From positions 98,207,891 to 98,271,890 of the forward strand of contig CM065298.1 of NCBI GenBank assembly GCA_032871835.1: DNA of 64,000 nt, written 5' to 3'. The notes under the pieces were generated by a model that saw only the letters and a program-made list of their open reading frames with translations, was not told where the DNA came from and searched no databases. The stretch is from Dipteronia dyeriana. Lineage: Eukaryota > Streptophyta > Magnoliopsida > Sapindales > Sapindaceae. Numbering within the stretch: position 1 is the stretch's first letter; the number at the start of each line of letters is the position of its first letter. This document shows, piece after piece, positions 25,620-38,100 of the stretch. The translations under genes and the position numbers were made by a program.

Positions 25620-26300
25620 AAAATAATCATGATTACATGCCTATTAATAATCATGATTACATGCTACATAATGTAATATGTAATCAGTTACATTGATGCA
25701 CCGTAAAAAAATGCACATTACATTATGGGAAAAATTACACGCCAGTTTATAATCATGATTACACGCTATATAATGTAGCGTGTAATCATCTTTACACGCT
25801 ATAGAAATGCAATCATGATTACACGCTACAGAAATGCAGTGTGCAATCATTCTTACAATATGTCGTGCGAGGCTGTTTAGCGTGTAACCATCAATATTGT
25901 TACCATACAAAGTACAATCAGTCACTTTGGTATATTGTGAAAGATACACGATGCAATAATGAGAAATATTACACGCCATACTGTACACATGATTACATGC
26001 TACAGAAATGTAACGTGTAATCATGCTTACAATGTGGCGTGTAATGATTCTAAGCGTGAAATCATTAATATTGGAAAGAAATCTCCAATGTCTGGAAAGA
26101 AATCTCCAAAGCTAATAGGACATTTTCCAAGACCTAACAAAATTTTCTTAGGCCAAAAACACATCATAAACAAGTGATTGGAACCATTGTTGTTGACTAC
26201 AAGTCTACAACTCTCCTAAGCCTGAGAACAAATCTCCAAGACCTACCACAATTTTCCTAGGCCAAAAAAATACATCATAAACATTCCTATCTGTACATAT
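25620..26300. repeat. TTACACGCT-rich block, left copy
   Basis: Palindrome-prone units such as GATTACACGCTACAGAAATG and CGTGTAATCAT repeat irregularly, followed by AGACCTAACAAAATTTTC and ACATCATAAAC. The same order recurs in direct orientation at 29965-30400, so the transposase relic sits between direct repeats. A frame on 25644-26024 is repeat-derived. Confidence 0.75.
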
Positions 26301-27047
26301 GAAGCCCTAAATGCCTAAGAGTTGTTTCAAAACTTGTCAATTGTACTCGTTGAGATTGAATCGATCTCCCGTATTCGATTTACACATCCAAACTCGATTC
26401 CGATGGGTGCACACTGCTTTTTTATTACACCTCGTGCAACCGAAAAAAAGTTATAAAACTAAAAAAGTAAATAAAATTAAATCGACATTATATCCAACAT
26501 GGGCCTAGCAACAATTTCTAAGCTTAAAATCCAGATTCATAGGCTTAGTCTCTTCTTATAAGCTCTAATACTGACTACGTGACACCTAAATACACCTGAG
26601 CCTAGGAAAGATTCTGCAGGCCTATGAGCAATTAGTTTGGGCCTAGGATATTCTTTCGGGCCTAAAACTAGGAGCAATTTGTTTGGGCCTAGAATTTTTT
26701 CTCAGGCCTAAAACATTACTCCCGGGCTTAACCCATCCTTTGTTTTCAAGATCAGTAACATCACCCCCACCCAATAACAATAACAATATCAACAACCGAT
26801 AATTCTTATCCTGTTTTTGTTCAGCAACCATCAACACAAACACAAACAAAAATATACATACACCACAAACCATCACAAAAAGTCATACAAAATAACATTT
26901 CCAATGAACACATATGATATATAAACCCGTTGAGGTTGATTCAACAGTGTTTAACACAAACAAATATACATACACCATAAACCTGAGGTTTACAAGTTCC
27001 CTAAAACGGGATCCAATGTTCACAACTCCAGGTCACAACTAAGGCAC
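26301..27047. other. Spacer with GGCCTA-type short repeats
   Basis: GGCCTAGGA/GGCCTAAAA motifs recur at 26540-26730 and, more sparsely, at 29830-29880 and 30400-30670. No gene seen. It probably represents the 3' flank of the transposase gene plus element-specific repeats. Confidence 0.45.
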
Positions 27048-29590
27048 TTAGATGACTGGAGACCCACTGGCTTTCTCTTCGTTCATGTCAATCAAGATAG
27101 GTTCATGTGGCTTGTTCAGGCATTTCAACCTGTTGTGTCCTTCTTTCTTACAAATGCTACATGAATGAGTCTTTTTGGCTGGTTTGTTTGTGCTAGATGA
27201 TGGTTCCAGGCAAGTAGTTTTCTTGTGTCCTTTTTTCCCACACTTTGAATAAGAAAGTAACTTTCTTTTCTCCCCAGCAAACGGTATCCTCAACTTCTTT
27301 GGTCTTCCAGATAGATTTTTTTCTCCCATGGTAATACAATACGGTTTTAGATTGTATCAGGAATGTCCCAAAATTCAGGATCCGGAACAGGTTTGACACC
27401 CATTTTATAAGCATGTTTAAGAAATCTTGCTGTGTACAGGTCGAAAACAAGTAAGTTGATTGACACTCCTTTGAACCTAGGCCATAACACACCAATAAAC
27501 AGAAATTTAAGTTTGTAAAATCAACCACAACAGATAAATGTATATAGTTAAAAGATTGAGAAGCATACCTAGCAACCACGGTTGCATGAGAACACGAAAA
27601 GTCATCTAAATCCCATTCACAACATGAGCAAGAACGTTCGTTAGGGTCAACGGTTGTTTCCTTCCATTTGTCGTATACCTTAAATTTATTAAAATGAATG
27701 AGGTTAATCTCACACCGTTGTGCTGTATATGTCCTATCTTTGATGTGTTCATCTGCAAACGTTGTCAAGTATGTAGACATTTCACGTGCATTTGTTCGAC
27801 AATCGTAGAACCACCATTGCAATAAATCTCTGATACATTCCGCCATTGTTGTGATAGACAATTTTTGGACTGCAACTAGACAAGAATTTATTGATTCAGC
27901 AATGTTGGTGGTTATAAAAAAGTACCTCTTTTAAGGACTATGTGAACGTGAAAACTTCTTTATCCCAATGCCCTGTAACTCATCGTAAACCTTACAGTAG
28001 GTTTCATTCAACTCAGCCATTAAACGATCAAAATCCTTAATACAGTACACATACCTAACACGGTAGTAAAGAAAAATGACATCATCCATCTGCTTGCAAA
28101 ATCTTTTGAGATTTTGTGCCAAGTGGTATGCACAAATCCCATATGCTGCATCTGGGATTATGTCTTCCATTGCATTGAATATACCATTGTGCCGATCCGA
28201 AACTAACATCACATGGTTGGGATATTGGATCAATATACGGAGTTTCTTCAAAAACCAAGTCCACGACTATATGCATTCAGAGTTTTCAAACCTAAATGCC
28301 AAAGGGTATATCATCTCGTTTCCGTCTTTGCACACCACAACTAACAAAACACCTATGGTTCTAGCTTTTAAATGGGTAGCATCGATACAGATAATCGGCC
28401 TAATAACGTAATTGAACCCCTCTATAGAGGCTCAAATTGCCATGATCCATATTTAAACCGGTTTTACGAGTCAGTCTTGATCTTTGTCACAGTCCCGGGG
28501 TTGGCTTGTTCCAAAACATAAAAATAAGACAGCAACCTCTGAAAGGATTCTCAGGGACCGCCAAATACCTGATTCAAAGCGTGCTCCTTTCGACCTGTAC
28601 GTTTTGTTGTACGAGAGGTGTATGCCATGTTTCTCCCTTATCTCATAAACAATATCTTTAGGACGGATGATGCACCCGATATTGCGATATTTACTTGCAA
28701 ACAAATCCCCTATCACCGCGACACTTACACGTTTAAATTCAACATTGTAGTCGTCATTTATTTTACATGTGTGCTCATTAACGAATGCCTTCACATGCCA
28801 ATAAGTCCCCCTATTCGACTTCCATGCCCCATCCACAACTTCCCTGACTACATTGCGCAGTGAATTATGTATTGGAAGATTATGAAATCCTGTACTCAAA
28901 CCTCTTTCCAAAAGCATACGACCCTACAACTTGCTTCAATGTAGGCTTGTCCTTGAACATCTGTCCTTTGTATAATGGACCTTGATTTGCTGAATTGTCA
29001 AACACATCCACTGATCGAACGACTTTAATTGAGTAAAGCTCTGACCCTGATACCGTCCATCTTGTGTTTATGGAAGGTGAAGAATTGTTGGGTGTTCCAC
29101 TCACCCCTCGTTCTTCTCTTCCAAGAACTGTTTCTGCTTGCCCACCATCAACATCACCACCAATCTCATCTACTGTATCACTGGGTTTTAAACTATCGGA
29201 CCTTCTGAAAGTATCGATGCTTTCTGAACTATCATTGTCACCCATTACTGCATGCTTCGTAGTAGATGCCGGCGTCGCTTGAGCATGCTGATGTAAATCC
29301 GGGTAAAACCTGAGATGCAAACGGGTTATTGCTGCCACTAACTGAATTATAGTTTGGAGTACCCGTCGGAGACCGTGGAATATCTGTGTGTTTAATAGGA
29401 GAGACCGTATATGCTGATTGGATTGGATTTGGTAGAGGGTAAAAATCAGGTTTGTTGACAAATTCAACATCAATTGCGGCCCAACCTCTTCCCTTATGAA
29501 TAATCACAAACTCTACATTGTCGTCACTCATTATAGACAATGTAACTTTATCAACCCCCATTTCCACATGCGAGGTTAACTTCAACTCGA
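27048..29590 (-). pseudogene. MuDR/MURA-type MULE transposase, decayed
   Basis: The encoded enzyme would cut and join element ends. N- to C-terminal on the minus strand: MuDR-type N-terminal region (29590-28880); a weak middle (28917-28471); DDE-core pieces IICIDATHLKAR (~28390), LVSDRHNG (~28200) and CAYHLAQNL (~28120); a NIAESINSC block (~27900); a SWIM zinc finger CSCCEWDLDDFSCSH (~27600); and two CCHC knuckles, CGKKGHKKTTC and CSICKKEGHNRLKC (27250-27120). The reading frame shifts near 29260, 28900 and 28450, with stops near 28260 and 27930. At least one intron may also be present (27350-27540). All key acidic positions can be found, but no continuous protein is possible. Confidence 0.85.
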
Positions 29591-29964
29591 CTTGGTCTCT
29601 ATTAACCCTTTTTCACTGGTATATGATTTCCACCAATTCATTGTATACTCTGTTGACTTTTTTTGTTAGTCTTACTGAAAACGAAATAGGACCGGTAAAC
29701 GCGTTACCCTTCCAATACTCACCACACTGAACTAACAACCAAAACATGGTATCCTTAGACCCTGAAAATAAAAAAAAATTAAGTCAATAACAGTATAACA
29801 ATTACTGTAATTCAGTTTAATTCAGAGCCTAGAAAAAACAATTTTGAGCCTAACAATGGTTCCTAGGCCTACAACATTCCTCTTGTGCTTGGATATGTTG
29901 GGTGTGGATGTGTTTGTATTGCAATTTTGGCTAAGTATTCGTAACAGGTCCAACTTCATAATTC

Positions 29965-30400
29965 TATATAATTACACGCCAGTTTATAAGCATGATTACA
30001 CCCCAGTTTACATCATGGTTATACGCTCATTAGGATTACACGATTAAATAATGACACTCATTACACGCTACATTATGTACCGTATAATCATGATTACACG
30101 CTACAGAAATGCAGCGTGCAATCATTCTTACAATATGGCGTGCAAGGATGCATAGGGTGTAACCTTCAATATTGTTACCATACAACATGTAATCAGTCAC
30201 TTTGGTGCATTGTGAAAGATTACACGATGCAATAATGGGAAATATTACACGCCATACTGTACATATGATTACACGCTACAGAAATGTAACATCTCCAAGG
30301 CTAAGAAGACATGTTCCAAGGCCTAACAAAATTTTCCAAGGTCAAAAATACATCATAAAACGCGACTAGAACCATTGTTGTTTACTACTCCTAAGCCTGA
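29965..30400. repeat. TTACACGCT-rich block, right copy
   Basis: Direct repeat of 25740-26290: GCAGCGTGCAATCATTCTTAC, ATTGTTACCATACAA, AATATTACACGCCATACTG and CTAACAAAATTTTC occur in the same order. It lacks about 60 bp after AGAAATGTAAC that the left copy has. It lies upstream of the transposase start. Confidence 0.75.
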
Positions 30401-31665
30401 GAAGGTGTAATTGTAAGCCTAGGAATGGTTCTCAGGCCTACAACATTCCTCTCAGGCTTAGCTCATCTTCTGTTTTCAAAATCAATAACACCGAGCACCC
30501 AAGGGCAAAACAAAATAAAATTCAATCAATAACTAACATCGTCGGTTTTGGTTCAACCAACCAGCACAACCAACACCTTAATCCTAAACTGTAATTGAGT
30601 TTAGGTGAGTGCGTAGAAATGAATGGTTTCCAGGCCCACAACATTCCTCCCGAGCTTAGCTCATCTTCTGTTTTCAAAATCAACAGCAAAGGTTCCCTAA
30701 CAATAGCAAAATCAATAACAGGTGTTTTGGTTCAACCATCCCCCAACACAACCAACAACGATTAACACAAACAAATATGCATATACCATCAACAAATATA
30801 CATCAACACAAACAAATATACATACACCATCAACACAAACAAATATCTAAATCCTATCAACCAACAACAATATCAAAATCATAAACCTGTTTTGGTTCAG
30901 CAGGTATACATACACCAAATTCATACACCACCAACCCTTACTAAATCACATACAACCCAATTCCTGGCCTAAACCTTTTCCCCACCAAACCATACAACAA
31001 AATAAATTTTTGAATAAACCATACAACACTATTCATCAGAGTGGATTTCCTGTTATTCATGTGATACTGAGGACGACGTGTTTGCACTCAACAATACTAC
31101 ATACACCTCTTAAAAGCTTGATGTGGCATTTCATCAAACACCTTAACTAAACCCAACAATATTACATACACAAACCCCAATTCATGGGCAACAAATCCAA
31201 AACCCTCAATCCATCATTTTATAAAAAATGTCTCAAACTTGAACAACAATAAAAGATCGAGATATTTAATGACATTGGAAACTTAAGTGTCATTATGAGA
31301 CTTACATTGACGGTGTATGCTCGATTTCAAACTTGACAGTGAAGCTCGATTGAAGGAGCTGACACTGTCAAGATTCCGATCGCCTCGAGATTACGGTCGG
31401 TAGCAAGATTCCAGCGGAGAGGATGATGAGATTTGAACAATAGTTTTGGTTTTCTTCGGTCAACTGAAAGAGAATAAGAGAAGGGTGGTTTGGTCCTTAT
31501 ACAATGTAACAGGGTAATTTAGTCATTTTACACGGTTTAATTGTGGAGGACATTATTATCTTATAAAGGCTATTTCCTAGAAAGTAAATATCAGAAAAGG
31601 CTAGATATATACTTTTTCCCCCAATAAACTATTTCCTAAAAAAGATCGTTGAGAAAGGCAATAAT
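30401..31665. other. Right flank of the composite MULE
   Basis: AC-rich repeats (ACACAAACAAATATACATAC, 30740-30850) and a GC-richer stretch at 31310-31440 that resembles an element promoter/leader. No gene was recognised. Confidence 0.4.
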
Positions 31666-32138
31666 TACAAGGTTCCTTGAAACTATAGTAGAAATCGCTG
31701 TTAATTCGAATATGTTTCCCATTTATCAAGCCGGCTGACTGAGAAGATCTAAGAGTCATATTCAGTGACATTTTTCTACAATCAAGACGTACAAATACAA
31801 TAACGTAGCAATACATACACGTATTCTATTAAAGTGATGGTGAAATTGCCTCGTACAATTGCATATATACGATAGCATTGAAATATTTATTATTGATATT
31901 TTGTTTGTTGCGATTTTTTAATTTTTTAAATATATATATTTAATAAGTTAAGAAAAAAACAGCCGTTGACATTCGAAGTTTCCAATAACTTGACCTGCGT
32001 TGGTGGGTGCTGATTGCTGTATGGTCTTTCAAAAATCTGGTTAATCGATTCAATGTTTAATTAGAAGATATTTTATAAAGTATTAGATATATACTTTAAT
32101 ATAAAAATATATATAGAAGAAAATTAGGTCAGAGTTGC

Positions 32139-32178
<40 letters not shown>

Positions 32179-32287
32179 TACAAGTGTCTTGGAGGTAATT
32201 TACAATTTTTTTTCCTTATCATGGTTATATATATTGCCTTTATATATCTATCCATATATCTAAATTATGTATTTTTTTGAAACCTTT

Positions 32288-32371
32288 TGTCATTGGTAGG
32301 ATTCGAACCGGTGATTCGTGAGTCATTTATCCAATCTCCATGCTCGTCCATCTACCAGCTGAGCTACCCCT
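32288..32371 (-). pseudogene. tRNA-like segment (tRNA relic or SINE head)
   Basis: The minus strand has a perfect A-box match TAGCTCAGCTGG and a perfect B-box GGTTCGAATCC ~50 bases apart. The 5' GGGGTAG and the sequence after the T arm (CTACCAATG) do not form an acceptor stem, and no clear anticodon arm is seen. It is therefore not a working tRNA gene. The equivalent in copy 1 (22290-22375) is more degraded. Confidence 0.55.
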
Positions 32372-32420
32372 TGAAACGTTTCTCATGGTTATATAAGTGT
32401 AGAGATCGAGTTCAAAGATT

Positions 32421-32668
32421 TGATTTTTTTTTAAAATACAACTACTACTGAGATCCGATATTAATCGGACTTTACAAGAATGATCCAAACTATTACTCTC
32501 ACTATCGGGAAGAAGTTACATATGGACTACAACTCTTACATCAGGAGAGATGACTGTTCCCACAAATCGGAAGAAAACTTCATATACATGCTTGTAATTA
32601 TGCTTGATGGGACTCGATCACTAGGTGTGGAAGGGATGTGCATAACCATCTCTATTAAAATGTGATGT
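32421..32668 (-). mobile_element. SINE-like repeat, minus-strand copy in locus copy 2
   Basis: Same element and same position relative to the locus as 22424-22676 (TCTATTAAAATGTGATGTGC boundary; GGGAAGAAGTTACATATGG body). Confidence 0.55.
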
Positions 32669-33109
32669 GCTCAAAGATTCGAAATTTAAATCAAGCTTAT
32701 AACGTAAGTTGAGTCATCAAAGTCATATATCATATGATTATAAAGGGTCACTTATAAATTTAACCTATTATCAGTTATAATAGCTAGGTTAAATTCTTCT
32801 GTAAAAGTAATATGAGATCTTTGGAGTAAAAAAATCAAGGAATACAACCCTAGGGAACGAGGACTTGAAAAACCAACAAGGATGTCTGTCTTTATCCTCT
32901 CTTTAATAAATTTCCACTCTTTCAACCGAGGTTTATAAAATTACAAATGGCAAAGGCAAATGAAAAAAAATATAGCGATGAAACTGACTCTGGAGATTTT
33001 CTAATGCAATCATAAGCTTGATTTTAATAATAATAATTTAATAACAGTTGCTTAATGGCAACAAAAAAATTTATGTCACTTTGAAGCATTTTTTGTTTTT
33101 ATATATAGC

Positions 33110-33152
<43 letters not shown>

Positions 33153-33344
33153 ACGCAAGTTATTTTAACATTACACGAGTCGATACACACGAAAAAAAAC
33201 ATGCAGAAAATCTACGTGAAACCAGACGATGACATTAAAACATTACAAGAGTGGATCCACACGAAAATAAAACATGCGATTATGTAACATTACAAAAGTC
33301 AATTCACTCGAAAAATATGCAGAAATTCTATATGAATTCAAATG

Positions 33345-34470
33345 TTGGAAAATTTTCAAATTTTATTTACAAATAGATTTTATTTAATTTATTGCCCATA
33401 CAAAATCTAGATCAAAATTTAAGATGGTCGATATTTTTTGTTAAAATAAAAGATCTTTTAAGAGGACTCACTCATATTATCTAAAAGACAGAGGTGGAGT
33501 CCAAATTGCATCATCATTCTAACATCGAAACAAAATACAATACGTGAGATATATATATATACTTTTCTAAACCAATTAAGCTTACTATAAACTCAATTGA
33601 TAACTATTCAGATCCTCTTGCTACCAATTTATCAGACTAACCTAATTAATTGCTTAACGGTATCGGGTGAATGTTATGTCACAGATTCTGGTTTAATTTT
33701 AATCGCATTTTTTTAGTGTACGCACACTGTCAAGGTCATCACTAGGTTAACTAACCTGTACTCGAATAAGATTCGTACACATAGCGAAAGCCGATTGATC
33801 CGACGGCTAAGAACACAAATATTTTAATCCAACCATCACTGTTATATCATCAATCCATCTGTGTTTTGTTTTTGTTTTTATTTTTGTTTTCAACATGTTG
33901 AGTCAGCGTAGAGAAGCTGAAAAGAACAATAAAAATAATGGTTTGGTTTGTAAGATATAGGTGTACTATGTAGAGGGAGCAAGTCAATGGATTTAAATAG
34001 AATGAATATGCATATCAAAAGACATGTACCTGTATGAAAGTCCAAAGTCTAATTATATTTTAATCGATGATCCGGTGGTTAGATACTTAAAAATAAAACT
34101 TCTCCCACTAAGATTTATGATTTACTGAATCGGCATTGTAAATATAAATCCACAGCTACCCATTAAACCGTAAATTATTGGGAGATTCCTCTCTTACGGT
34201 GGTATGTATTTCGGATCGTGATTATAGAGCCTGATCTTGCAGGTCCTAGCAAACCCATGACTCTCGATGAGTTAATAGTGTTATTTTTAAAGAATTTAAA
34301 TCATCTATTGATATTTTTTCTAATTTCATCTAATTTTATGATACATAAGCATTACAATGATTATATGGTTAAGATGTGATTGGTTTCTACAACCATTTTA
34401 CTAACGACCAATCACATGTTATAAAAAGGTTAAGAAAAAGATCAGTAGAGAATCCAAATACATTTTTAAA
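33345..34470. other. Intergenic, with a weak SINE-like fragment
   Basis: Mostly AT-rich. A TGTTGGAAAA start at 33344 may be an LTR terminus but no matching end was found. At ~34190-34290 the GGTATGTATTTCGGATCGTG block resembles the 3' half of the SINE-like family (compare 8990-9010). No gene seen. Confidence 0.4.
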
Positions 34471-35164
34471 AGGGTGACTCTATTGCCATCGAACAAACTT
34501 TTCCCTATAGCCAATTTACTCATGACACCTAATAAAAGTATTGTTTGTTTTAATTTTTACTTCCTACAACCTTTAAAATCTTAAAACTAACCCGAGACAA
34601 CTCGACAATAATCATCCACAATTACATACTCTTTTTTTGTCCGTATTCCATTTCTTCCTTCATTTTTTTTTTTCAATTTCATCCTCTTCATTGTTCTCTG
34701 GATTTTTTTTTTCCATAGTCTTGTTATGCAATCCCCCTCTCATACCTCATGAGATATTCTTAACTATTATTTTCAATATATGTATATGCACAATTTGTTT
34801 TCATAGTTATTGGAAGATTAGCAAGTCGGGTGTACTCTTCTTTTTAGTAATTGATCTTTGGATATATCAATTTTAACATTTCTATTGACTTGGTTTTGGG
34901 ATTTTTCAAACAATATTTCATTGTTATACGAATTAAGGTTTATGATAATTTTAATTGTTCAATGAAGTGAATGAAATGATTTTGAGAATAAGGGTTCATA
35001 ATTATTCACTGTATATTAAATGTGGGTAGGAAGCATTTTATTTTATTCATTGAAATGAACATATCCTTTTAAGTAAATTTATGCGTGGTTATTTTAGTAA
35101 CTAAAATTTTATATAAAATAATGGGCGTAGGGAGTAGTTTCTTGGGTGGCAATAGATCCACCCT
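34471..35164. mobile_element. Probable MITE (~0.7 kb)
   Basis: The left end AGGGTGACTCTATTGCCATCG pairs with the reverse complement of the right end AGGGTGGATCTATTGCCACCC. T/A-rich TTTTTAAA-type sequence flanks both sides and may be the target duplication. The interior is AT-rich, with a non-coding open frame at 34637-34876. Confidence 0.5.
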
Positions 35165-35245
35165 TTTTAAAATCGCCACCCTTTAAAAAAAAAAAATAGA
35201 TTGCACGCATGCTATTAGTATATTCCAGATTGTGAACATTGAGGC

Positions 35246-35289
<44 letters not shown>

Positions 35290-35945
35290 TCAGTATTCGG
35301 TAGTCATTAGTTATTAGTTAAGGTCTTGAAACAGTCATTTTGTAATATTACAGAGTTGTTAAGGCTTTGAACAACTCTGTGATGCTATAACGTTACAAAA
35401 GGAGGCTGTTAAAAATCAAGACACTTGAGTTACTCCTAGACTTCAAGACATTTTATATAATTATAAAATAGAGGGACTTAGTGAACAGTGATTATACAAA
35501 ATTTGTTTAGATATTTTTTTTATATCACATATGCGATGTAATGACTACAAAATTTGTATAGATATTTTTTTATATATAACATATGCGATGCAACGACTAT
35601 AAAATTTGTAAAGTTAATAAAGAGTGGTGCACTGATGCTATAGTTACATCTCCTGTCAGATCTATTTATATTCCACCATTTTAATATAGTATGTAATATA
35701 TTTTTATTTATCAAAATTACTTAAAAAGACATAAAATTTAAAGAAAATAATCTTCTACAAAGTAAATCAATTCCAACTTCACATTCATTTTCCTAAAAAA
35801 AAAAATCCACACTCTTCTAATCTGTTTCTTGAAAAAAAAAATCTTAACTTTTAAATCCTAAAATTTGCTTCTTATACACATTCAAAATATTATATAAGAG
35901 ATTGAGAAAGATATCAAACGTATGAAAGAATTGTCTGATAATAAT
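35165..35945. repeat. Low-complexity spacer with short tandem repeats
   Basis: (AAT)n at 35248-35290, then two ~58-bp copies at about 35498-35610 (ACAAAATTTGTxTAGATATTTTTT, ATATGCGATG). No gene seen. Confidence 0.6.
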
Positions 35946-36359
35946 ATCAACATCTAAAAGAATTGTAATAACATAGACAAACTTTATTGTACCGAAACTA
36001 TTTGAAGAAAAGCTCAAGAGAGCTTTAAAGAATAACAACAATGAAAAATAGAGGAAAAAGAGACAGTGATTTTTTTATATTTCAATTGAGGAAAATGAAA
36101 AACTTAACAAACTATCACATAATACACATGTATTTATATCCTCTGATTTCCATAATTTCTCAGCTAATTGGATAAGGTTACCACTTGGCAACTTGGAGCC
36201 AAAATCTGTTATAACAAACTTTAGGCGAGAAAGTTTGTTATTATTATAACTTACTTCAGATGATGTTGATGATGATTAGGACGGTCATGATGATGCTAAA
36301 GATGACCAAGATGATGACTAGGATGATCATGATGATGATCATAACATTATATTTACTCT

Positions 36360-38100
36360 TCATGTGCCAAGTCTTCTATTCTCGAAGCAGAGCATAGTTT
36401 GGTGTACCTTACCAGACTTTTGTTGCACCAGTGTTGCCTCTGCTGGTGTATTGCTCTTGTTTCTTTGTGTATCATTATCATCAATCTTAAAATCCCCCTG
36501 CAAGCTGAAGATGGGTGAGATAGACAAATTCAGATTGGACCAAAGAGAATCAAATTGCGAAAAAGGTAATGCCTTGGTGAGAATATCTGCACATTGATGA
36601 TCAGTTGAGACGAACTGAACTTGAAGAGCACCAGATGAAATCTTATCTCGAATAAAATGCATATTTATTTCTTTATGTTTGGTACGTGTATGAAAAACTG
36701 GATTATGAGCCAAAGCTCTCACACTTTGGTTATCACACCAAATAACTAGACACTGAGGAATGAGAATACCAAGTTCAGAAAACAAAGAGGTTAACCAACA
36801 ACTTCAGTGGCAGACTGGGGAAAGAGCCCTATACTCCACCTCACAACTAGACCAAGCCACCACACTTTGCTTCTTGGAACTCCACCTAATAAGGTTGCCA
36901 CCAAGATAGACACAACACACACTGGTTGACCGACTATGATCCAGACAATTTGCCCAATCAGCATAGCTGAATATTTCAATGTCTAGGCACTGAGATGGCT
37001 TAAAGTACAGTCCTATATTAGCTGTCCCTTTAAGATACCGAAGGAGATGTTTACAAGCAGACCAATGATCATTTGTGAGAGAAGCCATGAACTGACTTAA
37101 TTTGTTCAAACTAAAAGCTATGTCTGGACGAGTGTATGCCAGGTATTGTAAGGCCCCAACTATGCTTCTATAAAGAGAAGGAAAGGCAAAAAGAGACCCA
37201 ACTTTGGTAAGCTCAGAGCTTGTTGGTAGAGGAGTGGAGCTTTACTTACAATTCGACATGTTGGTCCTTTTAAAAAGATCGATAACATACTTTGATTGAG
37301 TGAGAACTAGACCAGCAGAAGACCGAGTGGCCTCAAACCTTAGAAAATAGCTAATAGACCCTAATGATTTTAAAGCAAATGTGGAGTTTAGTGTAGTAAT
37401 TTATCTAGTGAATGAGACTTTTGTCTTTTCCAATAATGAGAATGTCATATACATAGACCAAAAGATAGTTGAATTCGCTCTCAATCTTCTTGATAAACAA
37501 GGATACATCAAAGAAGGATGACACAAAACCCATTGCTGCAATGCTGTTTTTAGCTTGAAGAACCAGACTCTTGGGGCTTGCTTTAAGCCATAGAGTGCCT
37601 TTTTTAGCTTACATACAAAAGAAGGCCTTTTAGTGTCTACAAAACCATGTGGTTGCTCCATGTGTACATCTTCAGTGAGATCCCAGTTTAGAAAATCATT
37701 ATTGATGTCAACTTGTTGAACATCTCAATTGTAGGTTACTGTTAGTCTAAAGATAATTCGAATTGTCACTGCTTTGATCACATGATTGAAATGTTTTGAA
37801 AATCTTTACCTAGTGTTTGGTAGACCCTTTTACCACCAATCTTGCCTTATATTTGAGCATTGAGCCATCGGGTTTGTATTTCACACGAAATACCCATTTA
37901 CAACCGACTAAATTGAAAGATTTAGTGAAAGAGACCAATGTCAATGTGTAATTTCTCACTAGAGCCTCTTATTCTTCAACCATTGCTTTGTTCCAGTGAG
38001 GTAAGACAAGATCATCAATCACTATTCTAGGCATAATGTCAACTGGTGAAGCAGAGTTAGCTTTGCAAATAGATGAGTAGACTTTGTGAGGTATGACTCA
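36360..38100 (-). pseudogene. Copia reverse transcriptase-RNase H remnant
   Basis: RT blocks: CKWVFRVKYKPDG and YKARLVVKG (~37890-37830) and KLKKALYGLKQAPRVW (~37610). The catalytic box reads YVYD at ~37455 instead of YVDD, so the first catalytic aspartate is lost. RNase H: LLRYLKGTANIGLYF and SYADWANCLDHSRSTS (37109-36804), then VIWCDNQSVRALAHNPVFH, TKHKEINMHFIRDK and HQCADILTKALP (36785-36450). At least four frame changes separate these parts. Confidence 0.88.

Larger units (their letters stand above)
23654..31665. mobile_element. Composite MULE interrupting locus copy 2
   Basis: The left end GAGGTTGTTATGTAAATATCAC with ATTTAAAAGATATC matches the left TIR of the 52-kb MULE. The right end is set by where locus copy 2 resumes (~31670). 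A right TIR is only faintly visible. Contents from left to right: a CGAG-T-run array, a plus-strand Ulp1/transposase fusion fragment, a TTACACGCT array, a minus-strand MuDR-type transposase relic, then the TTACACGCT array again. The mixture suggests at least two MULEs merged or nested. Confidence 0.65.
31670..33340. repeat. Tandem locus copy 2, right part
   Basis: Colinear with 19150-19418 and 21960-23350. Holds the lectin-kinase-like relic frame (31674-31770, minus), (AAT)n at ~32140-32175, a tRNA-like segment, a SINE-like copy and an (ATT)n run at 33108-33155. Similarity ends at ~33344, where TGTTGGAAAATTTTC begins, possibly an LTR start. Confidence 0.75.

Noticed and set aside
25644..26024. 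126-aa cysteine/histidine-rich frame that looks like a small secreted protein
   Set aside because: The CNH periodicity follows the TTACACGCT/GTAATCATG DNA repeats. There is no signal peptide.
32288..32371. Functional tRNA gene
   Set aside because: A- and B-box sequences are perfect, but the 5' and 3' ends cannot pair as an acceptor stem and no clear anticodon loop is present.
33048..33287. 79-aa frame with a poly-isoleucine stretch resembling a membrane segment
   Set aside because: The isoleucines come from an (ATT)n microsatellite at 33108-33155.
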